A DNA stretch of 64,000 bases from Marinobacter sp. MDS2 (GCF_030718085.1 NZ_JAVAJF010000002.1:477011-541010), one strand, 5' to 3'. Shown: positions 1 to 9,004, counted from the first letter of the stretch. Notes: generated by a model from the sequence alone, not told the origin. Made by a program: numbers and translations.

Positions 1-1
1 T

Positions 2-1150
2 CGTTACAACCTGCAAGATAAACGCTTGGGTGAAGTGGTTGCCGGCGCGGTTATCAAGCACTCCCGCGACTTTAACCTGACCCGAGAGGCGGTGCTTAGT
101 TCTGGCCTGGCGCCTGAAACCTCGGCGTATGACATCCAGCAGGCGTGTGGTACCGGCCTTGAAGCCGCTATTCTGGTAGCCAACAAGATTGCCCTGGGGC
201 AAATCGAGTGCGGTATTGCTGGCGGTACAGATACTACCTCCGACGCACCTATTGGTGTGGGCGAAGGCTTGCGTGAGATCCTGCTGGACCTTAACCGTGC
301 GAAAACCGCCAAAGAACGCCTGAAAATTCTGACCCGTTTCCGCCCCAGCCATCTGGCTCCGGAAATTCCGACCAACGGGGAGCCCCGTACCGGTTTGTCT
401 ATGGGGGATCACTGCCAGATCACCGCCAAAGAGTGGAGTATTGCCCGCGAAGATCAGGATCAGCTTGCTTACGAAAGCCATCAGAAGCTGGCGAAAGCCT
501 ACGAAGAAGGTTTCTTTGAAGACTTGATCACCCCGCTGGCGGGCCTGGATAAAGACAACATCCTGCGCCCTGATACCACGCTTGAAAAGTTGGCGACACT
601 GAAGCCCTGCTTTGATCGTGAAAACGGCACCATGACCGCTGCCAACAGCACCGCGCTGACCGACGGTGCGTCTTGCGTGTTGCTGGCGAGTGAAGAGTGG
701 GCCAAAGAGAATGGCCTGGAAGTTCGGGCGTGGCTGACCTTCTCGGAGGTTGCTGCGGTTGATTTTGTGGATAAGAAAGAAGGCCTGTTGATGGCGCCTG
801 CTTACGCCGTTCCGCGTATGCTGGAAAAGGCTGGCCTGACGCTTCAGGATTTCGACTTCTATGAGATTCACGAGGCCTTTGCCGCTCAGGTTCTGTCAAC
901 GCTGAAAGCCTGGGAAGATCCCGCGTTCTGTAAAGAACGCCTCGGCCTGGACAAGCCGCTGGGCAGCATCGACCGTTCGAAGATGAACGTGAAAGGCTCC
1001 AGCCTGGCAACCGGCCACCCGTTTGCTGCCACCGGTGGGCGCATTGTTTCGACGCTGGCGAAGTTGCTGGAAGAGAAGGGAAGCGGCCGCGGCTTGATTT
1101 CGATCTGTGCGGCCGGTGGTCAGGGTGTTACGGCTATTCTGGAGCGCTAA
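2..1150 (+). CDS. Thiolase, FadI-like acetyl-CoA C-acyltransferase (5' end outside window)
   Basis: Thiolase family enzyme that cleaves 3-ketoacyl-CoA, or condenses acyl-CoAs, in fatty-acid beta-oxidation; cytoplasmic. The reading frame is open from base 2, so the N-terminus lies upstream of the window. Visible catalytic elements are the nucleophile cysteine in QQACGTGLEAA, the HEAFAAQ histidine, the GHPFAATG histidine and the C-terminal cysteine in CAAGGQG. The central part (GIAGGTDTTS, PIGVGEGL, FDRENGTMTAANS) aligns by eye with E. coli FadI better than with AtoB. About 383 codons are present of the usual 430 or so. It is the last core-like gene before the tRNA and the accessory DNA. The thiolase call is secure; the FadI-versus-AtoB substrate class is not. 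Confidence 0.92.
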   Translation, partial: RYNLQDKRLGEVVAGAVIKHSRDFNLTREAVLSSGLAPETSAYDIQQACGTGLEAAILVANKIALGQIECGIAGGTDTTSDAPIGVGEGLREILLDLNRAKTAKERLKILTRFRPSHLAPEIPTNGEPRTGLSMGDHCQITAKEWSIAREDQDQLAYESHQKLAKAYEEGFFEDLITPLAGLDKDNILRPDTTLEKLATLKPCFDRENGTMTAANSTALTDGASCVLLASEEWAKENGLEVRAWLTFSEVAAVDFVDKKEGLLMAPAYAVPRMLEKAGLTLQDFDFYEIHEAFAAQVLSTLKAWEDPAFCKERLGLDKPLGSIDRSKMNVKGSSLATGHPFAATGGRIVSTLAKLLEEKGSGRGLISICAAGGQGVTAILER

Positions 1151-1247
1151 ATTCCAGGAATGTTGTAATTCCCTTTGACATAAGGCGCTTCACCTCGTAT
1201 TATTCGCGCCACGTTGATCAAGGCGACTTGGTTAACAACCAGTTTGA

Positions 1248-1324
<77 letters not shown>

Positions 1325-1333
1325 TATAAAAGA

Positions 1334-1368
1334 AAGGCAGATCAGTAACTTACTGGTCTGCCTTTTTT
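1334..1368 (+). terminator. Rho-independent terminator of tRNA-Met
   Basis: GGCAGATCAGTAA is followed by its near-perfect complement TTACTGGTCTGCC (one G:U pair) and then a run of six T. It ends the tRNA transcript. Confidence 0.9.
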
Positions 1369-1574
1369 GCGTTTGGGGTGAGGGAAAATCCCTGTGACAA
1401 ATATGTGACGTATTTGTGCCAAAACGTGAAAGCCCCAACTTGGGCTCATTTCCAAAAGTGACCGTAAGGCTTCTTGTGGCACAGAGTCTAACTGCGGCGG
1501 ACGTGCCCCCGCTTTCCCGCATTCTTTGGCCGGCTCCTTCCTTGGAATCGCTATGAAATGGGTTTCTTGTCTAT

Positions 1575-1781
1575 CTATTCGTCTTTCTGAAATTCCAGTA
1601 GATCACCGACCTCACATTCAAACAGTTTGCAGAGCTTATCGAGCGCGTCGAGCTCAATACGTTGGGCTGTTTCTTTGTAGAGAAGCGTCACTGTATTTCG
1701 GTTGAGTCCTGTTTCTCGAGCTACATCCACAATCTTCATTTTATGCTCGCCCATCAGTCGGGCTAGGTGGCATCTAATCAT
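1575..1781 (-). CDS. Small Cro/C1-type HTH regulator
   Basis: A 68-residue helix-turn-helix protein of the short YozG-like class (HTH_26). The core runs from MIRCHLARLMGEHKMKIVDVA through the recognition segment ETGLNRNTVTLLYKETA and ends in an acidic tail. The open frame extends 19 codons further upstream (to 1838), but the MIRCHLARLM start is the one usual for this family and is preferred. It sits between the tRNA and the divergent excisionase-integrase pair, so it probably controls excision or integrase expression of the element. Its target is not visible. Confidence 0.8.
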   Translation of the reverse strand: MIRCHLARLMGEHKMKIVDVARETGLNRNTVTLLYKETAQRIELDALDKLCKLFECEVGDLLEFQKDE

Positions 1782-1935
1782 TAATTGAGTCGTCCTTAAT
1801 GAACAAATGTCATCCAGAATGGCAAAAAGTTCTTGCAAATGTACTTTTATTGCCTAAAATGCCATTTAGGGTGACATTCTGATACGAGGAATGTCTTTTG
1901 TTGATCTAGAGTAGCGCAACAGAAGGAACAATTCG

Positions 1936-2181
1936 ATGGAAAATTCCTACACCTACCTGACTACTGAAGAATTGGCTGGTCGTATCAAATACGACTGCAG
2001 AACTATCCGTCAGTGTTTAAAAGACACGGTGCTGTTGGAGGGCAAGCACTACATCAAGCCGTTTGGTCGCAGGAAGATTCTTTTCCTCTGGGAGGAGGTT
2101 GAGAAAGAAATGTTGGTTAATGCTCGTGAGCATGAGCACTTGTCCATTCCAATGGCCAGTGGGGTGGTGTGTCATGGGTAA
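1936..2181 (+). CDS. Excisionase-like / MerR-fold small DNA-binding protein
   Basis: An 81-residue protein starting with LTTEELAGRIKYDCRTIRQCL, the winged-helix pattern of Xis/AlpA-type factors that bind next to attachment sites and bias the integrase towards excision. It overlaps the integrase start by 8 bp, which implies translational coupling. The last 15 or so residues lie in the overlap and carry little family signal. The role rests mostly on position next to the integrase. Confidence 0.7.
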   Translation: MENSYTYLTTEELAGRIKYDCRTIRQCLKDTVLLEGKHYIKPFGRRKILFLWEEVEKEMLVNAREHEHLSIPMASGVVCHG

Positions 2182-3403
2182 AGTGAGAGTGCGAAAAGAA
2201 ACCGGGAAGCTGTACCTGGATTTTATGTACCGAGGACACCGCTGCCGCGAACAGACAGCGTTGCCGAATACGGCAGCGAATCGTAAGCGTGTTGAAGCGC
2301 TCCTGCAGAAAGTTGAAGCGAGCATTCTGGTGGGTTCATTTGATTATGCAGAGCAGTTTCCGCAGAGTAAGAACCTTAAGAAATTTCAGCCGAAAACAGG
2401 GAGTGGTGAAGTTAATGGTTCCGTACAAGCGGGGCCTGATACTGGAGAGCATACTCCTATGTTTTCGGATTTTGCTGATCAATGGTTTGCAGAAAGCAAA
2501 ATTCAGTGGCGAAACTCCCACACTCGAAATGTGATCTCCATTCTCGAAAGCTCGCTCAAACCAGCTTTTAAGAACAAGCAGGTAGGCGAGATCACTAAGG
2601 CCGACATTCTTGCCGCCCGGAACAAGATGGCGAAGCGTAAGGGCAGGGGAGCAAACGGCCTGATGTCGCCTAAGACCATCAACAGCCACATGACGATCCT
2701 GCGGATGATTCTAACGGAGGCGGCTGAGCGGTTTGACTTCACGAATCCCTATCTGAACATAAAGCCGCTCAAGCAGCAGAGGGTACACATCGAGCCTTTC
2801 TCCCTGAATGAGGTAGAAAAGATTCTCGAAACGGTCAGAGAGGATTACCACAACTATTACCTGGTGCGTTTTTACACCGGCATGCGAACGGGGGAGGTTG
2901 ATGGCCTCAAGTGGGAGTACGTGGATTTTGAAAAGCGGGAAATCCTGGTACGTGAAACACTTATCCACGGCCAAACCGAGTACACAAAAACGGACGGCTC
3001 ACAAAGGGAAATTCCAATGTTTGGCCCCGTGTACCAGGCACTCAAATCCCAGTACGAGGCAACCGGCAAACTCAGCAAGTTCGTATTTTGTAACCGGCTG
3101 GGAGAGCCGCTGGACCACAATAACGTGACCAAGCGTGTTTGGTACCCTTTGTTGGAACACCTCAAGCTGAAGAAACGCAGACCCTACCAGACCCGGCATA
3201 CAGCTGCGACGCTACTCCTCGCGTCGGGAGAAAACCCGGAATGGGTCGCCCGCACTCTGGGCCATTCCTCAACGGAAATGCTGTTTAAAGTGTATTCCCG
3301 CTATATCCCGAACCTGACTCGCATGGATGGCAGCGCCTTTGAGCGACTGATTCAGAGTCGGGTCATCGAAAACGATAAGGAGGTAGGTGATGAAACTGAA
3401 TGA
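2174..3403 (+). CDS. Tyrosine site-specific integrase (arm-type DNA-binding N-terminus)
   Basis: A 409-residue phage-type integrase that recombines the attachment sites of the element. Residues 1-60 form the short arm-binding domain (MGKVRVRKETGKLYLDFMYR), the centre is a SAM-like core-binding domain, and the C-terminal catalytic domain shows Arg in TGMRTGEVDGLKW, the RHTAAT box, LGHSS and the Tyr nucleophile in VYSRY. The frame is open further upstream (to 2063), but the ATG at 2174 begins the family-typical sequence and overlaps the excisionase gene. It is oriented away from tRNA-Met, typical of tRNA-borne islands. No second copy of the tRNA 3' end was seen in the window, so the far attachment site is probably outside it or lost. 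Confidence 0.92.
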   Translation: MGKVRVRKETGKLYLDFMYRGHRCREQTALPNTAANRKRVEALLQKVEASILVGSFDYAEQFPQSKNLKKFQPKTGSGEVNGSVQAGPDTGEHTPMFSDFADQWFAESKIQWRNSHTRNVISILESSLKPAFKNKQVGEITKADILAARNKMAKRKGRGANGLMSPKTINSHMTILRMILTEAAERFDFTNPYLNIKPLKQQRVHIEPFSLNEVEKILETVREDYHNYYLVRFYTGMRTGEVDGLKWEYVDFEKREILVRETLIHGQTEYTKTDGSQREIPMFGPVYQALKSQYEATGKLSKFVFCNRLGEPLDHNNVTKRVWYPLLEHLKLKKRRPYQTRHTAATLLLASGENPEWVARTLGHSSTEMLFKVYSRYIPNLTRMDGSAFERLIQSRVIENDKEVGDETE

Positions 3404-4343
3404 TCTACGCCCGTTGATGCAGGAAACTTTTAAAGGCACCTACCGACTGACGGGGCGTGTTGCCTGTTTTGATGATGAAGGCATTCCGTATCTGAAACTT
3501 CGGTTAAGCAGCTGTGCCAGCGACATCGTGGTTCTGGCGGTAATTGGTTCTATATTGATTCCAGAGCACTTGGGCCACATGGATCTGGTCGTGGTCAAAG
3601 GGCAGGTGTGTGTGGGTGCGGAGGAAAGTGAGATCCTGCTGACCGATATCCGCCGCCCGTTGCAGGCAGACGTTGCCGGCTTGCCTGCATTGCAGACTTT
3701 GCCACGGACGTTCTGTCCGAGACCGGAGGCACTGGATCAGCTGGTGGCTGCGGTTCGGTCTTTGCAGTCAGCCCCGTTACAGATGTTCATTAAGCGAGTA
3801 TTGGAGCGCCGTGACAGGCTGGAAGTCTTTCTAAAAGCTCCGGCGAGCAGGAATTACCATCATAACGAGCCTGGCGGGCTGCTGGCTCATTCCTTGGACG
3901 TGGCGAAGAACGTAGTGGTCATGACGAAGACCAATGAACCAGACATGCCACGAGAACTTCAGGAACTCGGTTTCGTCGCTGGTTTGTTGCACGATATTGG
4001 CAAGACCTACACCTATGATACGTGGGGTAAGCCGACAGCAACTGCAAGGTTGTGCGACCATGCCGACATGACTTTAGAGGCCTGCGCCTACGGCCTGGCT
4101 TATCTTGACAAGGTAGACCCTGATGCGGCTCTTGCACTCCGGCACATTTGGACCTGTGCCTCGCCCGGTGCTCGCTACGGTGTCAGCCCTGCGATGACGC
4201 TTGCCCGCTACGTTCGGGACGCCGATGCCCAGAGTGCCATGGCTGACAATCAGCGGAAGGCCTATCGAAAGCGCCAGTCAATCGGTTTTGGGCGGCTCGG
4301 AAACAACACATATTGGCGGCCATCGATAGAAGCTCATGGATGA
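3390..4343 (+). CDS. HD-domain phosphohydrolase-like protein (YhaM/TraI_2-like layout)
   Basis: About 317 residues. The N-terminal 100 residues are beta-rich and could be an OB-like fold. The C-terminal part is an HD domain: a YHHNEPGGLLAHSLDVA segment, LLHDIGK (the His-Asp pair) and a later CDHADMTLEA histidine. The combination recalls the exoribonuclease YhaM and the HD part of MobH-type TraI proteins, so RNase, nucleotide hydrolase or a conjugation-related role are all possible. A good ribosome site (AAGGAGGT, 3377-3384) supports ATG 3390, which overlaps the integrase stop; the two are co-transcribed. A strong terminator follows. Confidence 0.75.
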   Translation: MKLNDLRPLMQETFKGTYRLTGRVACFDDEGIPYLKLRLSSCASDIVVLAVIGSILIPEHLGHMDLVVVKGQVCVGAEESEILLTDIRRPLQADVAGLPALQTLPRTFCPRPEALDQLVAAVRSLQSAPLQMFIKRVLERRDRLEVFLKAPASRNYHHNEPGGLLAHSLDVAKNVVVMTKTNEPDMPRELQELGFVAGLLHDIGKTYTYDTWGKPTATARLCDHADMTLEACAYGLAYLDKVDPDAALALRHIWTCASPGARYGVSPAMTLARYVRDADAQSAMADNQRKAYRKRQSIGFGRLGNNTYWRPSIEAHG

Positions 4344-4364
4344 GGCTGATGGAAACTACAGTGA

Positions 4365-4398
4365 GGGGTGTGAGCACATGGCGGCCACACCCCTTTTT
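4365..4398 (+). terminator. Rho-independent terminator after the HD-domain gene
   Basis: GGGGTGTG (4365-4372) pairs with CACACCCC (4386-4393), followed by TTTTT. It ends the xis-int-HD transcript. Confidence 0.85.
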
Positions 4399-4498
4399 CA
4401 TTAGATGGTGTGTGAGGAAAGCAGCTAGGCAGTGAAGCAGGCATTTACCCGGCAACGGTGCTAAGGTCAGAAAAAATATCGCGTCCAGAGCGAAGGAA

Positions 4499-5041
4499 AT
4501 GCTGAAAATATACTACCTCCATGGCTTCGCCAGCCGCTTCGATACCACCAGCGACAAACTTAAAGCGCTCGCGAAGCTTGGCCCTGTCTATGGTCACGAC
4601 ATCGATTACACTCAAGCCTCGGAAGACGTCATTGAAGATAGCCTGGACAAACTGATGCAAGTGAACCCGGACCTTCTGGTTGGGACCTCGATGGGGGGAT
4701 GGTTGGCGGGTATTCTGGGTGCCGAATCCGGCATTCCGTTTGTCGCCATCAACCCGGTGATGGATCCCGGTCACACTCTCAAGCCCTGGATAGGGCAGGG
4801 TGTTTATCATCAGGGGCACGCCTATCAACTGACGGACGAAGTGGTTTCAAGCTACTATCCCTTCACCCACTATGGCAGCGGGCTTGTGTTGCTGGATCAG
4901 GGGGATGAACTGATTCCGTGGAACGACACCGTCAGGGCGCTTGGGGATTATTTTCCGGTTCATAGTTTTGAGGGCGGCAGCCATCGGTTTGAGCACACGG
5001 AAGAAGCGTTGAAGCTGATTCGGGAACATGTGAAGGATTGA
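4499..5041 (+). CDS. YqiA/YcfP-type alpha/beta-hydrolase (UPF0227)
   Basis: A 180-residue small esterase-like hydrolase. It starts with IYYLHGFASRFDTTS (oxyanion region), carries the nucleophile elbow GTSMGG, an acid residue in LDQGDELIP and the catalytic histidine in EGGSHRFEH, in the usual order for the family. Length is typical. The natural substrate of this family is poorly known (short acyl esters for YqiA). It is separated from the preceding operon by a terminator, so it has its own promoter; neighbours give no functional hint. Confidence 0.85.
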   Translation: MLKIYYLHGFASRFDTTSDKLKALAKLGPVYGHDIDYTQASEDVIEDSLDKLMQVNPDLLVGTSMGGWLAGILGAESGIPFVAINPVMDPGHTLKPWIGQGVYHQGHAYQLTDEVVSSYYPFTHYGSGLVLLDQGDELIPWNDTVRALGDYFPVHSFEGGSHRFEHTEEALKLIREHVKD

Positions 5042-5080
5042 AACCGAAAACCCGGACTGGATGAACGGACGGACCGAACC

Positions 5081-5731
5081 ATGAATTACGACACTCTCAA
5101 ACAGCGCCACCGTGATGAGCGAGACGGCTACCCTGCCAATCTCAGCCTGCGGGTTCATCGGTCGCTGAGCTGGTTACAGCGAGCAGAGCAACTGGATGAC
5201 CCGGATAGCCGGTTCATCTTTCTGTGGATTGCGTTCAACGCGGCCTATGCCACAGAGATCAACGAAGAATACCGGACGACAGAGAAAACCGCCTTCCGTG
5301 GTTTTTTGGAGAAGTTAGTCTCTCTTGATGCAGACAAACAGCTGGATGAGCTGACCTGGACAGAATTCCCCCGGAGTATTCGGGTACTTCTCAGCAATCG
5401 TTTTGTGTTTCAGCCCTTCTGGGACCATCAGAACGGAAAGCTCAGTGAGGACGAGTGGCAGGACCAGTTTGCCCGTGCAAAAGTCGCCGCTCAGTCAGCC
5501 TTGGGCTCAGAGGATACCGCGACGGTACTGGGCATTGCGCTTAGCCGGATCTACACCCTGCGAAATCAGTTGATACATGGCGGTGCTACTTGGGGCAGTA
5601 AGGTAAACCGGGAGCAGGTTCATGACTGTGTGGCCTTGATGAGCCAACTGGTTCCCGTCATTCTGACGATCATGATGGATCACTCCGAGACACTGTGGGG
5701 CGATGCCTGTTATCCGGTAGTGAAGGAGTAG
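5081..5731 (+). CDS. HEPN-domain protein
   Basis: A 216-residue helical protein. Near the C-terminus it carries RNQLIH, matching the R-N-x-x-x-H signature of catalytic HEPN ribonucleases. An upstream helix (DSRFIFLWIAFNAAY) is typical of Apea-like HEPN proteins found in defence islands. It starts 40 bp after the esterase gene, probably in the same transcript. HEPN proteins often cut RNA in toxin-antitoxin or abortive-infection systems. No nucleotidyltransferase antitoxin partner is next to it, so a defence role is inference. Confidence 0.65.
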   Translation: MNYDTLKQRHRDERDGYPANLSLRVHRSLSWLQRAEQLDDPDSRFIFLWIAFNAAYATEINEEYRTTEKTAFRGFLEKLVSLDADKQLDELTWTEFPRSIRVLLSNRFVFQPFWDHQNGKLSEDEWQDQFARAKVAAQSALGSEDTATVLGIALSRIYTLRNQLIHGGATWGSKVNREQVHDCVALMSQLVPVILTIMMDHSETLWGDACYPVVKE

Positions 5732-5808
5732 TGGGCGACGAGTAAATGCATGCCTTCTAGTCCGCTTCGGCCTGATCAATGTCCAAGGAACGGTAAACAA
5801 CCCACACT

Positions 5809-6393
5809 ATGATCTCTATGCCGCACTACCTGAAAAAACTGTTTTCCCGGGCGTATCGCCGTCAGCTTGCTGCTGAAGAACGCCAGAACGAGCTGCAGGC
5901 CCAGATTCAAGAGCATCTGGCGACACTTCCCAGATGTGAAGGACAAATACTGGTTGCCACTACCGAGAACCGGGATGAGGGCTTTTTCTGCGACGTGACG
6001 GTCCCGGCAAGAGTGTTGTTGGCCTGGGCAAGGGAAGACGCCGAGAGAACGGTGATTCAAAGCGTCAGTGCCCAAGCGGCGAGGGAGGTGCTGCCAATCT
6101 GGCTCGCCAATTCCACCTTCGACACACGCAAGGTGAGTCGGTTGCCGGAGGGCCATTTCGGCCTCGTTGAAGAGCGGATTAATGACTGGGTAACCGATGG
6201 AACCGCTACGGTGTATTGCCCGGAATGCGGCCATGAAGTCCAAGACGTTGCGATCACGAAGGCAAATGAAATGAGAGCTGGCAGGGCGTACTACTGGTGG
6301 ACAGACATCTGGAGCTGCCCCCGTGGTCACCTGTTACGCCAAAAAGACCAGGAAATCCGGTTTATATTGAAGCCTCACCGACAAAGAGGTTGA
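5809..6393 (+). CDS. Unknown protein with C-terminal zinc ribbon
   Basis: 194 residues. A basic N-terminal helix (LKKLFSRAYRRQLAAEERQNELQ) is followed by a mixed region. Near the C-terminus the pair CPECGH (about residue 137) and CPRGH (about residue 170) forms a probable zinc knuckle. I do not recognise the family. It lies between the HEPN gene and the SOS operon with about 130 bp to umuD, which contains a LexA box, so it is not part of that operon. An ATG also occurs three codons downstream. Confidence 0.5.
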   Translation: MISMPHYLKKLFSRAYRRQLAAEERQNELQAQIQEHLATLPRCEGQILVATTENRDEGFFCDVTVPARVLLAWAREDAERTVIQSVSAQAAREVLPIWLANSTFDTRKVSRLPEGHFGLVEERINDWVTDGTATVYCPECGHEVQDVAITKANEMRAGRAYYWWTDIWSCPRGHLLRQKDQEIRFILKPHRQRG

Positions 6394-6496
6394 TTCGGCT
6401 CAGACTCCTCCCGCCTTCCTGGCAGCTGCACTAGTCCGAGTATAGAACACTAGGCCCAATGATGGGTTGACCCAACCGTATTGTCTCGCCAAAATG

Positions 6497-6512
6497 CTGT
6501 ATATTCAAACAG
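6497..6512 (+). promoter_or_regulatory. LexA (SOS) box of the umuD operon
   Basis: CTGT-ATATTCAA-ACAG, a perfect CTGT-N8-ACAG LexA operator with an AT-rich centre, ends 15 bp before the umuD start codon. It overlaps the likely -10 region (a TTGTCT -35-like hexamer lies at 6481), so LexA would repress the operon until DNA damage. Confidence 0.92.
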
Positions 6513-6527
6513 TATCCGGTGTAAAGC

Positions 6528-6971
6528 ATGTCCTGCATTCTGCTTGGTGACTACGAATCCGTCTCACGCCTGAACATCCCGATGTTTCTTGAACGGGTCT
6601 CGGCTGGCTTCCCATCGCCGGCGGAGGACTACGTTGAGAAAACCATTGACCTGAACGAGCTGTGTATTCAACACCCGGCTGCCACGTTTTTTGTGCGAGT
6701 GCAGGGAGAGTCTATGGTTGAGGCGGGCATCTATCCCGGCGATGTCCTGGTGGTGGACCGGTCGCTGAGGGCCAAGCACGGAGACATCATCATCGCCAGC
6801 CTGGAAAGCGAGATGACGGTGAAGCAATTGCATTTGACGCCACCGCCCGTTCGGCTCCTTCCACGGAATTCAGCGTACCGGCCTATTACCGTCGAGGGCG
6901 ATATGGTGATGGAGGTGTTTGGGGTGGTCACCAACGTCATCCGGTCACTCAAGCGGGGAGGGCAGGGATGA
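6528..6971 (+). CDS. umuD: DNA polymerase V autoproteolytic subunit UmuD
   Basis: A 147-residue LexA-like S24 peptidase. After RecA-stimulated self-cleavage the shorter UmuD' forms Pol V with UmuC for translesion synthesis. Visible are the cleavage site A-G at SAGFPSP, the catalytic Ser in GESMVEAGI and the catalytic Lys in MTVKQL. Length is usual. It is first in a three-gene operon under a LexA box and overlaps the next gene by 4 bp. Confidence 0.93.
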   Translation: MSCILLGDYESVSRLNIPMFLERVSAGFPSPAEDYVEKTIDLNELCIQHPAATFFVRVQGESMVEAGIYPGDVLVVDRSLRAKHGDIIIASLESEMTVKQLHLTPPPVRLLPRNSAYRPITVEGDMVMEVFGVVTNVIRSLKRGGQG

Positions 6972-7717
6972 CACCTGAATCGGCAGTATCCTTTGCCACC
7001 GTAAGACGACGGTTCGATTTTCGCAGCATCGAGGTCGGACGCTGGGTGACGCCTCAGGAGCGGGACCGGGCAGCCGGCCGGTTCTATCAGGCGCTTTGTG
7101 ATTTGATGACGATCCTGCGAGGACCGGAGCCATTGATCTCCCTGAGGAGCACGCTGGGCCTACAGTATGGCATCGGCGGCCGGTTGGGCGTGGCGGCGCA
7201 CTACATTCCCGCCACCCGGCAACTGGCGCTGGCCAAGAACGCTGGTGCGGGTAGCCTCGCTCATGAATGGTTTCACGCCTTTGATCACTACATGGGTGGC
7301 AAAGCTTACCGGAATGCCGGACCGTGCGGCTTCGCTTCCAGTGCCTGGCTGAACAGCGTAAGCAGTAAACCCCACCCACTGAATGAACGGCTAGGCGCCT
7401 GCTTCCAGGCCATCATGCTGACGGAGGGCGGCACAGCGCCGAGCACTTTGTTCCGAGCCGCCCAGGTGGCCGATCAGCACTTGAAAACGGTTTATTACGC
7501 CAAACCGGAGGAGCTGTGCGCTCGCGCCTTTGAAGCCTTCATTGAAGACAGCCAGCCGCGTAACCGATTTCTGGTAAACGGAACCGTTCACTCTGATGAA
7601 GCCAAGGCGGGTCTGTATCCGCAGGGCGAGCATCGCCAGCGTATCAATGACGCCTTTCAGTATTACTTTGCCGCTCTCGGGGCTGCGCTGTATCGGGAAC
7701 AGGCCAAAGCCGGATGA
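6968..7717 (+). CDS. Zincin-like (HExxH) protein inserted in the umu operon
   Basis: 249 residues with AHEWFHAFDHY at about residue 98, a His-Glu-x-x-His zinc-binding motif of metallopeptidases, and a downstream EELCARAFEAFIED segment that could supply a further ligand. It resembles LPD1-type zincin domains and, as far as I recall, the family databases label CLCA_X. It overlaps umuD by 4 bp and umuC by 4 bp, so it is translated together with Pol V and induced by DNA damage. A role in processing UmuD, Pol V or proteins bound to damaged DNA is inference. Confidence 0.75.
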   Translation: MTPESAVSFATVRRRFDFRSIEVGRWVTPQERDRAAGRFYQALCDLMTILRGPEPLISLRSTLGLQYGIGGRLGVAAHYIPATRQLALAKNAGAGSLAHEWFHAFDHYMGGKAYRNAGPCGFASSAWLNSVSSKPHPLNERLGACFQAIMLTEGGTAPSTLFRAAQVADQHLKTVYYAKPEELCARAFEAFIEDSQPRNRFLVNGTVHSDEAKAGLYPQGEHRQRINDAFQYYFAALGAALYREQAKAG

Positions 7718-9000
7718 GGAAGCCTGTGTTCGCCCTGGTGGACTGCAATAACTTCTATGCCTCCTGCGAGAAGCTGTTCCGTCCGGATCTTCGTCATACA
7801 CCGGTTGTGGTGCTGTCCAACAACGACGGCTGCGTCGTCGCCCGTTCCAAAGAAGCCAAGGCGCTGGGGATCAAGATGGGCGTGCCGGTTCATCACATTA
7901 AACCGGAAATTCGCCGATACGGCATCCAGGTGTTCTCCTCCAACTACACCCTCTATGGCGACATGAGCCGGCGGGTGATGACGACTCTGGAAGCCCTGGC
8001 TCCCAAAGTGGATGTCTATTCCATCGATGAAGCCTTTCTGGACCTGACCGGCATTGACCGGGTGGTGTCCTTTGAGGACTTTGGGCGAGAGGTCAGGAAC
8101 ACGGTGTATCAGAACGCCGGCTTACCGGTCTGTGTGGGCATTGCTCCGACGCGAACCCTGGCCAAGCTGGCCAACCATGCCGCCAAGAAATATCCAGCCA
8201 CTGGAGGCGTGGTCGATCTGACGGACCCCGACAGGCAACGGCGGCTGATGGTGCGGGTACCGGTTGAGGAGGTTTGGGGTGTCGGGCGAAAACTCAGTGC
8301 CAGGCTTCAGGCCATGGGTATTGTCACGGCGTTACAACTAGCGGATACCCATCTGGCAACGCTCAGAAAACAGTTCTCTGTGGTGTTGGAACGCACCGCC
8401 CGGGAGCTCAATGGCGTGCCCTGTGTTCCGTGGGAGGATGTGCCGGCCCCGAAGAAGCAAATCATGTGCTCGCGATCGTTTGGTCAGCCCCTTCAGAAAT
8501 TGAGCGACCTGGAAGAAGCCGTGGCGCACTTTGCGACTCGCGCGACCGAGAAGCTACGGGGAGGCCAGCAGTATGCTGGGGAACTGATGGTGTTCATCCG
8601 AACCAACCCGTTCAAAACCGCAGCGCCGCAGTATTCACGCAGTGCCAGCGTGAAGCTCATCCAGCCCAGCCAGGACTCCCGGATTATTGTGCAGCAGGCT
8701 CTGAACCTGCTTAGACCGATGTATCGGGAAGGATTTGATTACGCCAAGGCCGGCGTAATGTTGGGGGAACTGGTGGGTGAGTCGGGTGTTCAGGAGGATC
8801 TCTTCCAAGCCGCGCAGGAGCAGGCGCCAGACAGTGGCAGATCGGAACGCCTGATGGCGGTGATGGATACCATCAACAGGAAGTCCAGGGCGACGGTCTA
8901 CATGGCCAGAGAGGCCGGGTCTGCGGCCTATGCGATGCGGCGTGGGCATTTGTCGCCGGCGTATACGACAGATTGGGCAGCTTTACCCTGGGTAAAGTGA
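7714..9000 (+). CDS. umuC: DNA polymerase V catalytic subunit UmuC
   Basis: A 428-residue Y-family polymerase for error-prone bypass of lesions. The first metal site lies in ALVDCNNFYASCEKLF, the second in DVYSIDEAFLDLTG. Helix-hairpin-helix (EEVWGVGRKLSARL) and little-finger regions follow, with the UmuC-type C-terminus. Length is typical. Last gene of the LexA-controlled operon; its stop lies 5 bp from the convergent HNH gene. Confidence 0.95.
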   Translation: MRKPVFALVDCNNFYASCEKLFRPDLRHTPVVVLSNNDGCVVARSKEAKALGIKMGVPVHHIKPEIRRYGIQVFSSNYTLYGDMSRRVMTTLEALAPKVDVYSIDEAFLDLTGIDRVVSFEDFGREVRNTVYQNAGLPVCVGIAPTRTLAKLANHAAKKYPATGGVVDLTDPDRQRRLMVRVPVEEVWGVGRKLSARLQAMGIVTALQLADTHLATLRKQFSVVLERTARELNGVPCVPWEDVPAPKKQIMCSRSFGQPLQKLSDLEEAVAHFATRATEKLRGGQQYAGELMVFIRTNPFKTAAPQYSRSASVKLIQPSQDSRIIVQQALNLLRPMYREGFDYAKAGVMLGELVGESGVQEDLFQAAQEQAPDSGRSERLMAVMDTINRKSRATVYMAREAGSAAYAMRRGHLSPAYTTDWAALPWVK

Positions 9001-9004
9001 CCCG

